Origin: UBA5794 sp964196275
GTDB taxonomy: Bacteria > Actinomycetota > Acidimicrobiia > Spongiisociales > UBA5794
DNA: 16,860 nt
NCBI GenBank assembly: GCA_964196275.1
Contig: CAXMSN010000029.1
Coordinates: 1 to 16,860 of the forward strand
Direction: 5' to 3'
Both the position numbers and the translations under genes were made by a program. Of this stretch, positions 6,621 to 13,017 are shown piece by piece (position 1 is the first letter of the stretch; every line of letters starts with the position of its first letter). The notes under the pieces were generated by a model. It did not search any database. It saw nothing but the letters and a program-made list of their open reading frames with translations, and was not told the DNA's origin.

Positions 6621-7424
6621 ATGGCGAGAGGACTCCTACTGACAGCGGCTGCGTTCGCGTTGTTGGTCGGGGCATGCGCCTCAGACACGGTGACCGGCGG
6701 CACTGCAGCCCCGTCGTCGACGACCGTGGTGACGGTTCCGTCGACAACTGCGACAACGACGTCCGGGGCGAATTCGACGACACCGTCGGCCCCGACGACC
6801 ACGACCGTGCCAACCACAACGTTGCCCGCTACCACGACGTCGACTCTCGCCGGAACGGAAGTCGAGTTCGGGCCAGCGAAGGGCGACGTTCTCGGCGTTG
6901 TGGGCGTTCGGTATGACGACGTTCTCAATCTCCGCAGTGGCCCCGGTATTGATGTACCCACCATCGACACCGTCGATCCGACCTTCGAGCATCTGGTCGC
7001 TATGGGACAGACAAGGCTTCTGCCGAGCGGTTCTCTCTGGATCAACGTCGATCACGCGGGCACCGTCGGCTGGGTCCACCTCTCCTTCGCCGCATACATA
7101 GGAAGTGTTGATGATGCGACAGCGCTCATAGTGGCCGCTCTCGGCGAGATCCCGACGGCAAGTTCGATGGAAGAACTGGGTCTGCTTGTAGCAGGCGTGT
7201 TCGCATCGACAGACCCGCCGTCACGGACCGTGATGACGGTCATGCCGACGATGGGGGATTTCGGCGAGGTCGCATACGACGTGATCGGCCTCGGGGACGA
7301 TGCGACGCTTGGGTACCGTCTTCACGTCTTCGGCCAGGTCGTAGATGATGTGCTCGGCCTCTACTCGGTGGAGCGAACAGAACTGTGTGCCCGCGGCGTC
7401 ACCGGGGACGGCCTCTGTGTGTGA
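6621..7424 (+). CDS. Lipoprotein with Thr-rich linker and SH3-like domain
   Basis: The 267-residue precursor has a lipoprotein signal (LLVGAC, Cys19), then a Thr/Ser/Pro-rich tether at about 25-78. A bacterial SH3-like domain spans about 92-157: VLNLRSGPGIDVPTIDTV, a central Gly/Leu stretch, then WINVDHAGTVGWVHLSF. SH3b domains usually bind peptidoglycan or mediate cell-wall contacts. The last 110 residues form a domain I do not recognise; it ends with two cysteines (256, 266) that could form a disulfide. ATG at 6621 is preferred over the in-frame GTG at 6615, because CAGGGGG ends 7 bases before the ATG. The protein should sit on the outer face of the membrane. Function beyond wall association is unknown. 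Confidence 0.8.
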   Translation: MARGLLLTAAAFALLVGACASDTVTGGTAAPSSTTVVTVPSTTATTTSGANSTTPSAPTTTTVPTTTLPATTTSTLAGTEVEFGPAKGDVLGVVGVRYDDVLNLRSGPGIDVPTIDTVDPTFEHLVAMGQTRLLPSGSLWINVDHAGTVGWVHLSFAAYIGSVDDATALIVAALGEIPTASSMEELGLLVAGVFASTDPPSRTVMTVMPTMGDFGEVAYDVIGLGDDATLGYRLHVFGQVVDDVLGLYSVERTELCARGVTGDGLCV

Positions 7425-7486
7425 GCTGACTGCGGTGTGGCCGATCACGCCCTCGCTCCTCCGCAAGGGCATCGCAGTGGCGGCTG

Positions 7487-7514
7487 TAGACCGGCCGGAC
7501 GGGTGCGCTAATCT
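7487..7514 (+). promoter_or_regulatory. Possible promoter giving a leaderless ABC-2 permease transcript
   Basis: TAGACC (7487-7492) and TAATCT (7509-7514) are 16 bases apart. The -10-like box ends 9 bases before the permease ATG at 7524, and no SD sequence is present between them. That geometry suits a leaderless message, common in actinobacteria. The call rests on short, loosely conserved motifs. Confidence 0.4.
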
Positions 7515-7523
7515 GACGTCGCG

Positions 7524-8414
7524 ATGCAGCAGGTACCAGACACCAGCGGGGACACAGGCCGAGACGGCTCGGATCAGCTGTCGACCGCGCATCGCCCGGG
7601 GTCACTGAGGCTCCTTGCTGGGCAGGTCGGATATCAGAACCGGATCTTTTTCAGGAATCCGATGGCGGCATTCTTCACCCTGTTCTTCCCGCTGATGATC
7701 TTCGTGGTGTTCTCGCTCATGTTCGGCAATGAGACGATCGAGTCCCTCGGTGTCACGACTGCCCAGTACTACGCACCGTCGATGGCAGTATTCGCAGCGG
7801 TATCGGCGACGTATACGAACCTTGCCGTGACGACTGCGTACCAGCGCGATCAGGGCATCTTGAAGCGGATCAAGGGGACACCTCTACCCCCGACCATCTA
7901 TATGGGTGGCAAGGTCGTGAGCGCGATCATGATCGCTGTGATCTCGGTGATCATCATGCTGTCGGTAGGGGTTGCGTTCTACGGCGTGGAGATCTACTCG
8001 AGGACGGTCCCTGCGGCGACGCTCACCTTCTTCGTCGGCGTCTTCTGCTTCGCTGCGCTCGGACTGATGGTCGCCGCTCTGGTCTCGAGCGGGGAGGGTG
8101 CGACCGCAGTGGCGAACGCGACGCTTCTCCCGCTTGCTTTCTTCTCAGGCGTGTTCATAGTGCCGTCAGACGACTCGCCCGCATGGCTTGACACGGTTGC
8201 GAATATCTTCCCGCTCAAGCACTTCGTCGAACCGTTCGTCGCCGCCTTCAATCCACAGTTCACGGGGATGCAGTTCCACTGGACATCGCTTGCGTACATG
8301 ATGCTGTGGGGCGTTGTAGCGCTTGTCATCGCCGTTCGCTACTTCACATGGGAGCCACCGGTCGGTCGAAGCCCAAAGGCGAAGCGGGGTCGTAAGGCAG
8401 CGACGTCGGCGTGA
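7524..8414 (+). CDS. ABC-2 type transporter permease without adjacent ATPase
   Basis: The 296-residue membrane protein belongs to the ABC-2 (DrrB/NodJ-like) exporter permeases. A soluble N-terminal stretch of about 30 residues precedes RIFFRNPMAAFFTLFFPLMIFVVFSL (40-65). Further segments lie at about 83-104, 130-153, 165-187, 197-213 and 253-272. The family-typical elements are RDQGILKRIKGTPLPPTIYMGGK (108-130) and LPLAFFSGVFIVP (202-214), with PLKHFVEPF near 230-238. A basic tail ends the protein. Such permeases normally sit beside their ATPase; here the next gene is an acetyltransferase, overlapping by GTGA. The nearest ATPase gene (9735-10655) faces the other way and already has its own permease. 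Export substrate is unknown. Confidence 0.85.
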   Translation: MQQVPDTSGDTGRDGSDQLSTAHRPGSLRLLAGQVGYQNRIFFRNPMAAFFTLFFPLMIFVVFSLMFGNETIESLGVTTAQYYAPSMAVFAAVSATYTNLAVTTAYQRDQGILKRIKGTPLPPTIYMGGKVVSAIMIAVISVIIMLSVGVAFYGVEIYSRTVPAATLTFFVGVFCFAALGLMVAALVSSGEGATAVANATLLPLAFFSGVFIVPSDDSPAWLDTVANIFPLKHFVEPFVAAFNPQFTGMQFHWTSLAYMMLWGVVALVIAVRYFTWEPPVGRSPKAKRGRKAATSA

Positions 8415-8917
8415 GTGATCTAGCGATCCGTCCTGCAAGCATTGAGGATGCCCACGACATCAACGTCATCTATAACGAGTTCATCGTTGAGAGTCATGTC
8501 TCGTTCGATACAGAGCCGTGGACTGATGAGGAACGAGGGACTTGGCTGGCCAATCGGTTCGACACTGGCTATCCGGTGATCGTCGCGGCCGATGGCGCCG
8601 GCGTGATCGGTGCAGCGTGGTCAGGTCCCTGGCGGGACAAGGCTGCTTACCAGTCGTCCGTTGAAACGACGATCGTCCTGATCCCCGGCAGTGAGGGTTC
8701 GGGCCTTGGTACGACCTTGTATCAGCGTCTACTTGCCGAAGTGACAGATCGGTCATTTCACCGGGCGTACGCCATCATCGCGCTGCCGAACAACGCTTCG
8801 ATAGCTCTGCACCGAAAGCTTGGATTCTCGGAGGTCGGCATCCTGGATGAAGTCGGGCACAAGGTCGGCGAGTTTCATTCCACGATGCTCATGCAACTCA
8901 AGCTGGATTCGGCCTAG
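8411..8917 (+). CDS. GNAT N-acetyltransferase, phosphinothricin/MnaT-like
   Basis: The 168-residue protein is a single GNAT domain of the PAT/YncA type, which acetylates amino groups of small amino-acid-like molecules with acetyl-CoA in the cytoplasm. Subfamily marks are IYNEFIVESHVSFDTEPWT (20-38), the acetyl-CoA loop GSEGSGLGTTLYQRLL (93-108) and NNASIALHRKLGF (127-139). The acetyl-CoA loop has Glu where the usual Q/R-x-x-G-x-G/A pattern begins, a small departure. The GTG start overlaps the permease stop (GTGA), so the two genes are probably coupled. Its stop overlaps the stop of the convergent permease gene in CTAG. The substrate cannot be told from sequence; resistance to phosphinothricin should not be assumed. 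Confidence 0.85.
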   Translation: MSDLAIRPASIEDAHDINVIYNEFIVESHVSFDTEPWTDEERGTWLANRFDTGYPVIVAADGAGVIGAAWSGPWRDKAAYQSSVETTIVLIPGSEGSGLGTTLYQRLLAEVTDRSFHRAYAIIALPNNASIALHRKLGFSEVGILDEVGHKVGEFHSTMLMQLKLDSA

Positions 8918-9738
8918 AGATCGCCTGACACGCCGAGCAGACGCTCGCGACGGATCGACTTTGCACCGGTCGCAAGCAGGATCGCTGCGATGATCCACGC
9001 GATGAACCCCGCTGCGGCAGCCGATATAACCGGGCTGTACAAGAGGCCAGACGCCACCCCGTAGCTCATCAAGATGACCGGAAGGGTGACAAGGCTCGAT
9101 GCCTGATGGGCCGAAGCTGCCGACCGCACACGAGCCGACAGTCGGAGGATGAGAGAGAGAGCGATGGCAATGAACGGGGGCACGACCCACAAGACGAGGA
9201 GGATCCAGCTCGTCGTCGGGAAGAACCATCTGCCGATCTGGCCGCCGACGATCAAGTTGACAACGATGGAGTACAGACCGAACCCGACGATTCCGGCTGC
9301 ATATCCCGGAATCAGGCTTGCGAGCAACTTACCGACGTAGATCTCTTTGACCGTCAATGGCGAATGGGCAAGGAACTCGCCCGTGCCACGCTCACGCTCG
9401 CCGACGATCGAGTTGGCGCCAACCGCAGATGAGATCGTGAGCGGGACGATGATTGCGATCGGGGCCAGAAGGTACACGGCGAACGCATACGAGGCTCGAG
9501 TTGCCGGGTTGTCCCCCTGGATGTTGGCTTGGATCGCCGCTGGGAGCGTTCCGATGATGTCGCCGATCTGTGCGATGGCGTTCGTCTGTTTCACGGTCGA
9601 CATCGCGCCGAGCAGGATCGCTGGCAGCACCACAAAGAACATCCCGCCAAGGATCAAGAGAGGAATCCAGTAATCCCGCGTCTTGAAGAGGCGATACAGG
9701 TCGGCCTTGATGACCGCCTTGACCATCGTCCACCTCAT
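8914..9738 (-). CDS. ABC-2 type transporter permease (partner of the adjacent ATPase)
   Basis: The 274-residue membrane protein has about six hydrophobic segments (about 24-46, 86-108, 136-163, 176-198, 216-234, 236-257). The diagnostic loop GERERGTGEFLAHSPLTVKEIYVGK (113-137) is typical of ABC-2 permeases of the NatB/ABC-exporter group. An external loop of about 40 residues separates the first two helices. The start codon overlaps the stop of the upstream ATPase gene (ATGA at 9735-9738), indicating translational coupling and one transporter. An alternative ATG lies four codons in. The transported substrate is not evident. Confidence 0.85.
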   Translation of the reverse strand: MRWTMVKAVIKADLYRLFKTRDYWIPLLILGGMFFVVLPAILLGAMSTVKQTNAIAQIGDIIGTLPAAIQANIQGDNPATRASYAFAVYLLAPIAIIVPLTISSAVGANSIVGERERGTGEFLAHSPLTVKEIYVGKLLASLIPGYAAGIVGFGLYSIVVNLIVGGQIGRWFFPTTSWILLVLWVVPPFIAIALSLILRLSARVRSAASAHQASSLVTLPVILMSYGVASGLLYSPVISAAAAGFIAWIIAAILLATGAKSIRRERLLGVSGDL

Positions 9739-10655
9739 GGCTGACTCTCCCGGTGGGTGCGCTGCATCTCGAAGTACAGATCTTCGAGCGTCGGCCTGAG
9801 AGGTTCGACTCTTGTGGGGCGCACGCCTCGCTTGACGAGTTCGATCACGATGTCAGGGATCCGGTCGAGTGAATCGATCGTGACATGGAGCCCGTCATCT
9901 GATCGGACACCAAGCACCCCGTCGAGCTCGGTGACGGCGGAGAGTTCGGATGAGTCCTCAGCATCGAGGATCACGATCGGATTGGCCATGTACTTGCGGG
10001 CAAGATCGCTCGGCTTTCCTGATGTCCGTACCGACCCCTCGTCCATGAGGATCACCTGATCTGCGACACCTTCGGCCTCGTGCAGCAGGTGGGTGCACAT
10101 CACGATCGTGCGGCCCTTGCCTGCCATCTCCTTGATGAGGTCGAGCACCGCCCGCGCAGACTCTGGATCCAGTCCGGCAGTCGGCTCATCGAGCATGAGG
10201 ACCTCGGGGTCATGGATCACCGCGCGCGCCAGTGCGAGGCGGGTCTTCATCCCCGTTGAGTAGCCACCGACCTCCTGGTCGAGGGCATGATCGATTCCGA
10301 ACCGCTCGGCAGCGGCCCTTGCTTTGGTCTCGTCGCTCTCGAAGATGGTCGCAGCGAACTGGAGGTTCTCCCATCCGCTCAGTTGGTCGTAGAACGCAGG
10401 CTTCGGTGGCACCACACCGACGCGTGATCGCACTTCATCACCGTGCTCGAGAGGATCAAGACCAAGGACCTTGATAGCTCCGAAGTCGGCGATCAGAGCC
10501 CCGGTCGTCAGGCGGACGGTGGTCGTCTTGCCTGCACCGTTGGGGCCGAGCAGGACGGTCACCGCTCCTGCAGGCGCGTTGAAGTCGACGCTTTCGAGCG
10601 CCGTGACCTCTCCGAATGTCTTGTGCACGGAGGAGAAGGTGATCGCATCCGTCAT
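9735..10655 (-). CDS. ABC transporter ATPase, DrrA/CcmA/NatA type
   Basis: The 306-residue protein is the nucleotide-binding subunit that powers the coupled ABC-2 permease. Motifs in order are Walker A GPNGAGKTT (37-45), ABC signature GYSTGM (131-136), Walker B VLMLDEP (152-158), D-loop AGLD (160-163) and switch His189 (CTHLL). A C-terminal regulatory extension ends in PTLEDLYFEMQ, as in DrrA-type ATPases. The Q-loop is unusual: VGVVPPKP (79-86) has Pro84 where the family has Gln. The gene is first in its operon. Its upstream region shows only weak SD-like bases (GATGGACA), and a TACCGT box on the minus strand is the sole -10 candidate. Function is ATP-driven export or lipid/drug handling; substrate unknown. 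Confidence 0.92.
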   Translation of the reverse strand: MTDAITFSSVHKTFGEVTALESVDFNAPAGAVTVLLGPNGAGKTTTVRLTTGALIADFGAIKVLGLDPLEHGDEVRSRVGVVPPKPAFYDQLSGWENLQFAATIFESDETKARAAAERFGIDHALDQEVGGYSTGMKTRLALARAVIHDPEVLMLDEPTAGLDPESARAVLDLIKEMAGKGRTIVMCTHLLHEAEGVADQVILMDEGSVRTSGKPSDLARKYMANPIVILDAEDSSELSAVTELDGVLGVRSDDGLHVTIDSLDRIPDIVIELVKRGVRPTRVEPLRPTLEDLYFEMQRTHRESQP

Positions 10656-10877
10656 CGTGTGTCCATCGGTCGCAACGGTAGAGGGCTTGAGAACCAGAGC
10701 TAGCGATTGCGGGCTTGCTGTTTCGAGGTCTCGGTGCGATCGCTCACCACAGCGACCTTCGTCTGGAGCGTCTCCAGTTACTCAGCTCGTATCTGGCCAC
10801 CCGCACGGTCACGGCAAGGCGCCGCTGCGGGCTGGCATTCGATCGATCCTTTCGCCATGCCATCCTGATCCGAGGTC

Positions 10878-10890
10878 TACTCTCCAATCT
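10878..10890 (+). promoter_or_regulatory. -10-like box and missing SD before the SRAP gene (probable leaderless start)
   Basis: TACTCT (10878-10883) fits the actinobacterial TAnnnT -10 pattern and ends 7 bases before the ATG at 10891. The intervening bases contain no SD. No clear -35 is seen. The rest of the 235-bp spacer to the divergent ATPase gene shows nothing else I can assign. Confidence 0.4.
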
Positions 10891-11586
10891 ATGTGCGGTC
10901 GTTTCGTCCAAGTCGAGAAGCCAGAGTTCTACGCCGAGCACTTCGGTGTGGACTTTGTGCGGACTGAGACGCTCAAACCGAGTTGGAACGTCGCTCCGAC
11001 GACGACTGTCTACGCGGTTGCGAGCCATGAAGACGAGCGGGTATTGACGTCGTTTCGCTGGGGCTTGGTCCCCTCATGGGCAAAGGACGTCAAGATCGGA
11101 AGTCGTGCCATCAACGCACGATCGGAGACTGCGGCCGACAAGCCCATGTTCAGGAGCTCGTTTACGAAGCGGCGGTGTCTGATCCCCATCGACGGTTTCT
11201 ACGAGTGGGAGCGCAAGGAGAAGGGCAAGTTGCCGCACTACATATTCTCGGCCGATCGGAAGCCGCTCTCCGTCGCTGGTCTGTGGTCGACCTGGAACGA
11301 CCCGGAGACCGATGAGCGGATACTTACGTGCACGATCCTCACGGGCAAGCCAAATGAGTTGTTGAGCACGATCCACGACCGCATGCCGATCATCATCCCT
11401 GACGCCGACTGGGAGGCGTGGCTTGACGCCGACAACACCGACAAGGAAGCGATCCGTGCGTTAATGGGCACGTATCCCTCAGACCTGATGGCGGAGTACC
11501 CCGTCTCGACTCTCGTCAACAAGGTTGCCAACAACACACCCGACCTGCTGACGAGGCTTGATACGCCTGCGATCGACCTCGGCTAG
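10891..11586 (+). CDS. yedK: SRAP-family abasic-site DNA-protein crosslinker (YedK/HMCES)
   Basis: The 231-residue protein begins MCGRF, the hallmark of SRAP proteins: Met is removed and Cys2 forms a thiazolidine crosslink with abasic sites in single-stranded DNA, shielding them during replication. Known active-site positions of E. coli YedK are matched by Cys2, Asn75 (in INARSET), Glu105 (in GFYEWE) and His162 (in IHDRMP). WGLVPSWAKD (57-66) and RCLIPIDGFYEW (95-106) are further family motifs. The frame is open far upstream, but only this ATG leaves Cys2 next to the initiator, so the start is secure. There is no SD, suggesting leaderless translation. No SOS-type operator was recognised. Neighbours are functionally unrelated. 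Confidence 0.95.
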   Translation: MCGRFVQVEKPEFYAEHFGVDFVRTETLKPSWNVAPTTTVYAVASHEDERVLTSFRWGLVPSWAKDVKIGSRAINARSETAADKPMFRSSFTKRRCLIPIDGFYEWERKEKGKLPHYIFSADRKPLSVAGLWSTWNDPETDERILTCTILTGKPNELLSTIHDRMPIIIPDADWEAWLDADNTDKEAIRALMGTYPSDLMAEYPVSTLVNKVANNTPDLLTRLDTPAIDLG

Positions 11587-11676
11587 CGCCATCGGGTAAT
11601 CGAGTGCTCGACCGGTGGATTGGCGCGCTCGACAGGGCGAAAGTGCCAGAGTGCGACTTGCTTCGTCACTAACTTA

Positions 11677-11705
11677 CGTGGTCACACGCCTCGTGTAGGC
11701 ACGTT
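11677..11705. repeat. 29-bp interrupted palindrome upstream of the YbhN-like gene
   Basis: Arms ACGTG (11677-11681) and CACGT (11701-11705) enclose ACACG (11685-11689) and CGTGT (11693-11697), with a 3-base loop and a symmetric 3-base internal loop. It ends 18 bases before the GTG start and directly follows a TAACTT (11671-11676) that could be a -10. It may be an operator or a leader hairpin. Confidence 0.4.
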
Positions 11706-11723
11706 CACCGGGTCGGGGACTTC

Positions 11724-12773
11724 GTGACACAACAACCATCATCGACGCCTCAACAGCGACCACTGTGGAGGAGGATCCTTCCAAGGCTTCTCTTCCTGGC
11801 GCTCGCGCTCGCCGTCCTCTACTTCTTCCTGCCGACCATCATCGGTTTCCTCGATGAGTCCGAGAAGCTCGCGACCGTCGACTGGTGGTGGTACGTGCTC
11901 ATGGCGATCCTGATGTCCGGTGCGTTCATGGCCGCCTGGGAACTGAACCGGATAGCACTGATCGATGTGGGCCGGTTCGTGATCGCAACGGCACAGCTGG
12001 TCTCGAATGCTCTGTCGAAGGTCATCCCCGGTGGCGCAGTCGCAGCCGGTGCGACACTGTTCCAGATGCTTTCCGTCTCGGGCATCCCCAGACAGCAGGC
12101 TGCCACGGGTTTGGCTGCCGTTGCGTTCATATCGAACCTTGTTCTGTTCTCCCTTCCCGCAGTGGCACTTCTGATCGCAGCGATCTCCGCCCCCATACCT
12201 GAGGGCCTGCTGCCGGTGGCTGTTGCTGGATCCGTTCTGTTCGCAGTGATGTTCATGGTCGTCGTGGTCCTCGTGAAGTACGACAAGGTCATGCTGTTCG
12301 TCGGCCACGTCATCGAGTCAACGATCGGATGGTTCGCTGCGAAGCTCCGCAAGCCGTGGACGTCGACCGCCGAGGACTGGCTGCACCGTCGCAACGAGGT
12401 CGTCGATGCGTTGGGCGAACGGTGGCAGAAGGCCCTCGCTGCTGCGGTTGCCAACTGGCTGCTCGATTACCTCGTGCTCGTCACAGCGCTATTCGCCATC
12501 GGTGCCGAACCCAGACCGAGCCTGGTGCTGGTCGCCTTTGCCGGAGCCGCAGTGCTCGGCATGATCCCCATCACGCCTGGAGGAATCGGGTTCGTCGAGG
12601 TCGGCCTTGTCGGCATGCTGGTGGCGTCGGGTATTCCTGCTCCGGATGCCACCCTTGCCACGCTCGCATATCGACTGTTCCAGTTCTGGCTTCCGATCCC
12701 TGCTGGAGCTGTCGCATATGTGTTGTTCAAACGCAAGTACGGCAAGCCAGCAGATCTCCAAGCGGCACCCTGA
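11724..12773 (+). CDS. Integral membrane protein, YbhN/LPG-synthase transmembrane family
   Basis: The 349-residue protein has about eight hydrophobic helices (including 19-42, 55-75, 125-157, 163-185, 236-259, 264-283, 291-304, 318-335). It matches the LPG_synthase_TM/UPF0104 (YbhN) family, the flippase-like half of lysylphosphatidylglycerol synthases. Conserved family spots are KVIPGG (99-104), ITPGGIGFVE (283-292) and LAYRLFQFWLPIPAG (313-327). No lysyl-transferase domain is attached, so it is a stand-alone membrane unit, as in many actinobacteria; its substrate is not known, and lipid translocation is only inferred. The start is a GTG with a weak GGGGAC 4 bases upstream. The gene ends 37 bases before the riboswitch promoter region and is probably transcribed separately from gcvP. 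Confidence 0.85.
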   Translation: MTQQPSSTPQQRPLWRRILPRLLFLALALAVLYFFLPTIIGFLDESEKLATVDWWWYVLMAILMSGAFMAAWELNRIALIDVGRFVIATAQLVSNALSKVIPGGAVAAGATLFQMLSVSGIPRQQAATGLAAVAFISNLVLFSLPAVALLIAAISAPIPEGLLPVAVAGSVLFAVMFMVVVVLVKYDKVMLFVGHVIESTIGWFAAKLRKPWTSTAEDWLHRRNEVVDALGERWQKALAAAVANWLLDYLVLVTALFAIGAEPRPSLVLVAFAGAAVLGMIPITPGGIGFVEVGLVGMLVASGIPAPDATLATLAYRLFQFWLPIPAGAVAYVLFKRKYGKPADLQAAP

Positions 12774-12794
12774 CGTACGTCGGCCTGCTTCAAC

Positions 12795-12803
12795 TGATAT
12801 CAT
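12795..12803 (+). promoter_or_regulatory. Predicted extended -10 promoter of the riboswitch-gcvP transcript
   Basis: TGATATCAT at 12795-12803 is an extended -10 (TGn followed by TATCAT, 5 of 6 consensus bases). No good -35 lies at 16-18 bases upstream, as is usual for extended -10 promoters. Transcription would begin near 12810, just before the first aptamer. Confidence 0.5.
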
Positions 12804-12820
12804 GTACGGGCTGATGACGC

Positions 12821-12985
12821 CCTGCGGGAGAGTCGAATATCGGCGCCGAAGGAGCAACCGCCCCGGGAATCTCTCAGGCAAACGGACCGCAGGATCGAGG
12901 CACCTCTGGAAAGTAGGGCATGGGCCCTCACCGAAGGGGAAAGCCGCACCGCGGTGAATCTCTCAGGTTCTCGGACAGACGGGGC
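12821..12985 (+). ncRNA. Tandem glycine riboswitch
   Basis: Two glycine aptamers lie in tandem before gcvP. Aptamer 1 is closed by CCTGCGG (12821-12827) with CCGCAGG (12887-12893) and contains GGGAGAG, GCCGAAGGAGCAA (12845-12857) and GAATCTCTCAGGCAAACGGACCG. Aptamer 2 runs from about 12900 to 12985 and contains CTCTGGAAAG, CACCGAAGGGGAAAGCC and GAATCTCTCAGG (12956-12967), then GGACAGACGGGG. These are the conserved elements of the class. The leader CTGATGA and the inter-aptamer ATCGAGG fit the known leader-linker kink-turn, though only by eye. Glycine binding normally raises expression of glycine-cleavage genes, which matches the downstream gene. Confidence 0.95.
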
Positions 12986-13013
12986 TCAGCATGAACGCGC
13001 GTCGTGAGGAGCC
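12983..13013 (+). promoter_or_regulatory. Possible SD-masking helix after the second glycine aptamer
   Basis: GGCTC (12983-12987) can pair with GAGCC (13009-13013), which includes half of the gcvP ribosome site GAGGAG (13006-13011). Bases 12983-12985 lie at the 3' edge of aptamer 2, next to or within its closing stem. Forming that stem with glycine bound could free the ribosome site. No intrinsic terminator is seen between aptamer and gene, so control of translation is more likely than termination. This is an inference from pairing by eye. Confidence 0.45.
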
Positions 13014-13017
13014 ACAC

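Noticed and set aside
6004..6819. 271-codon minus-strand frame across the regulator end and lipoprotein start
   Set aside because: It runs opposite two real genes and through the spacer with the palindromes; Ser/Arg/Pro-rich low-complexity translation and no family resemblance.
7430..7470. Possible terminator after the SH3-type lipoprotein gene (GGTGTG/CACGCC)
   Set aside because: The stem is only 6 bp with a wobble and there is no T-run; too weak to annotate.
8411..8917. Phosphinothricin resistance gene
   Set aside because: The family is right, but most members act on other small amines or amino-acid analogues and the sequence cannot specify the substrate.
10471..10890. N-terminal extension of the SRAP gene to 10471
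   Set aside because: The extra 140 residues overlap the ATPase gene on the other strand and would bury Cys2, which must be exposed at the N-terminus for SRAP function.
12772..12781. GACGTACGTC palindrome at the end of the YbhN-like gene
   Set aside because: A single 10-bp palindrome is common by chance at this length, and it sits outside the likely gcvP promoter core.
12991..13017. Upstream ATG for gcvP
   Set aside because: It has no SD, adds nine unconserved residues, and the ATG at 13018 has GAGGAG at correct spacing.
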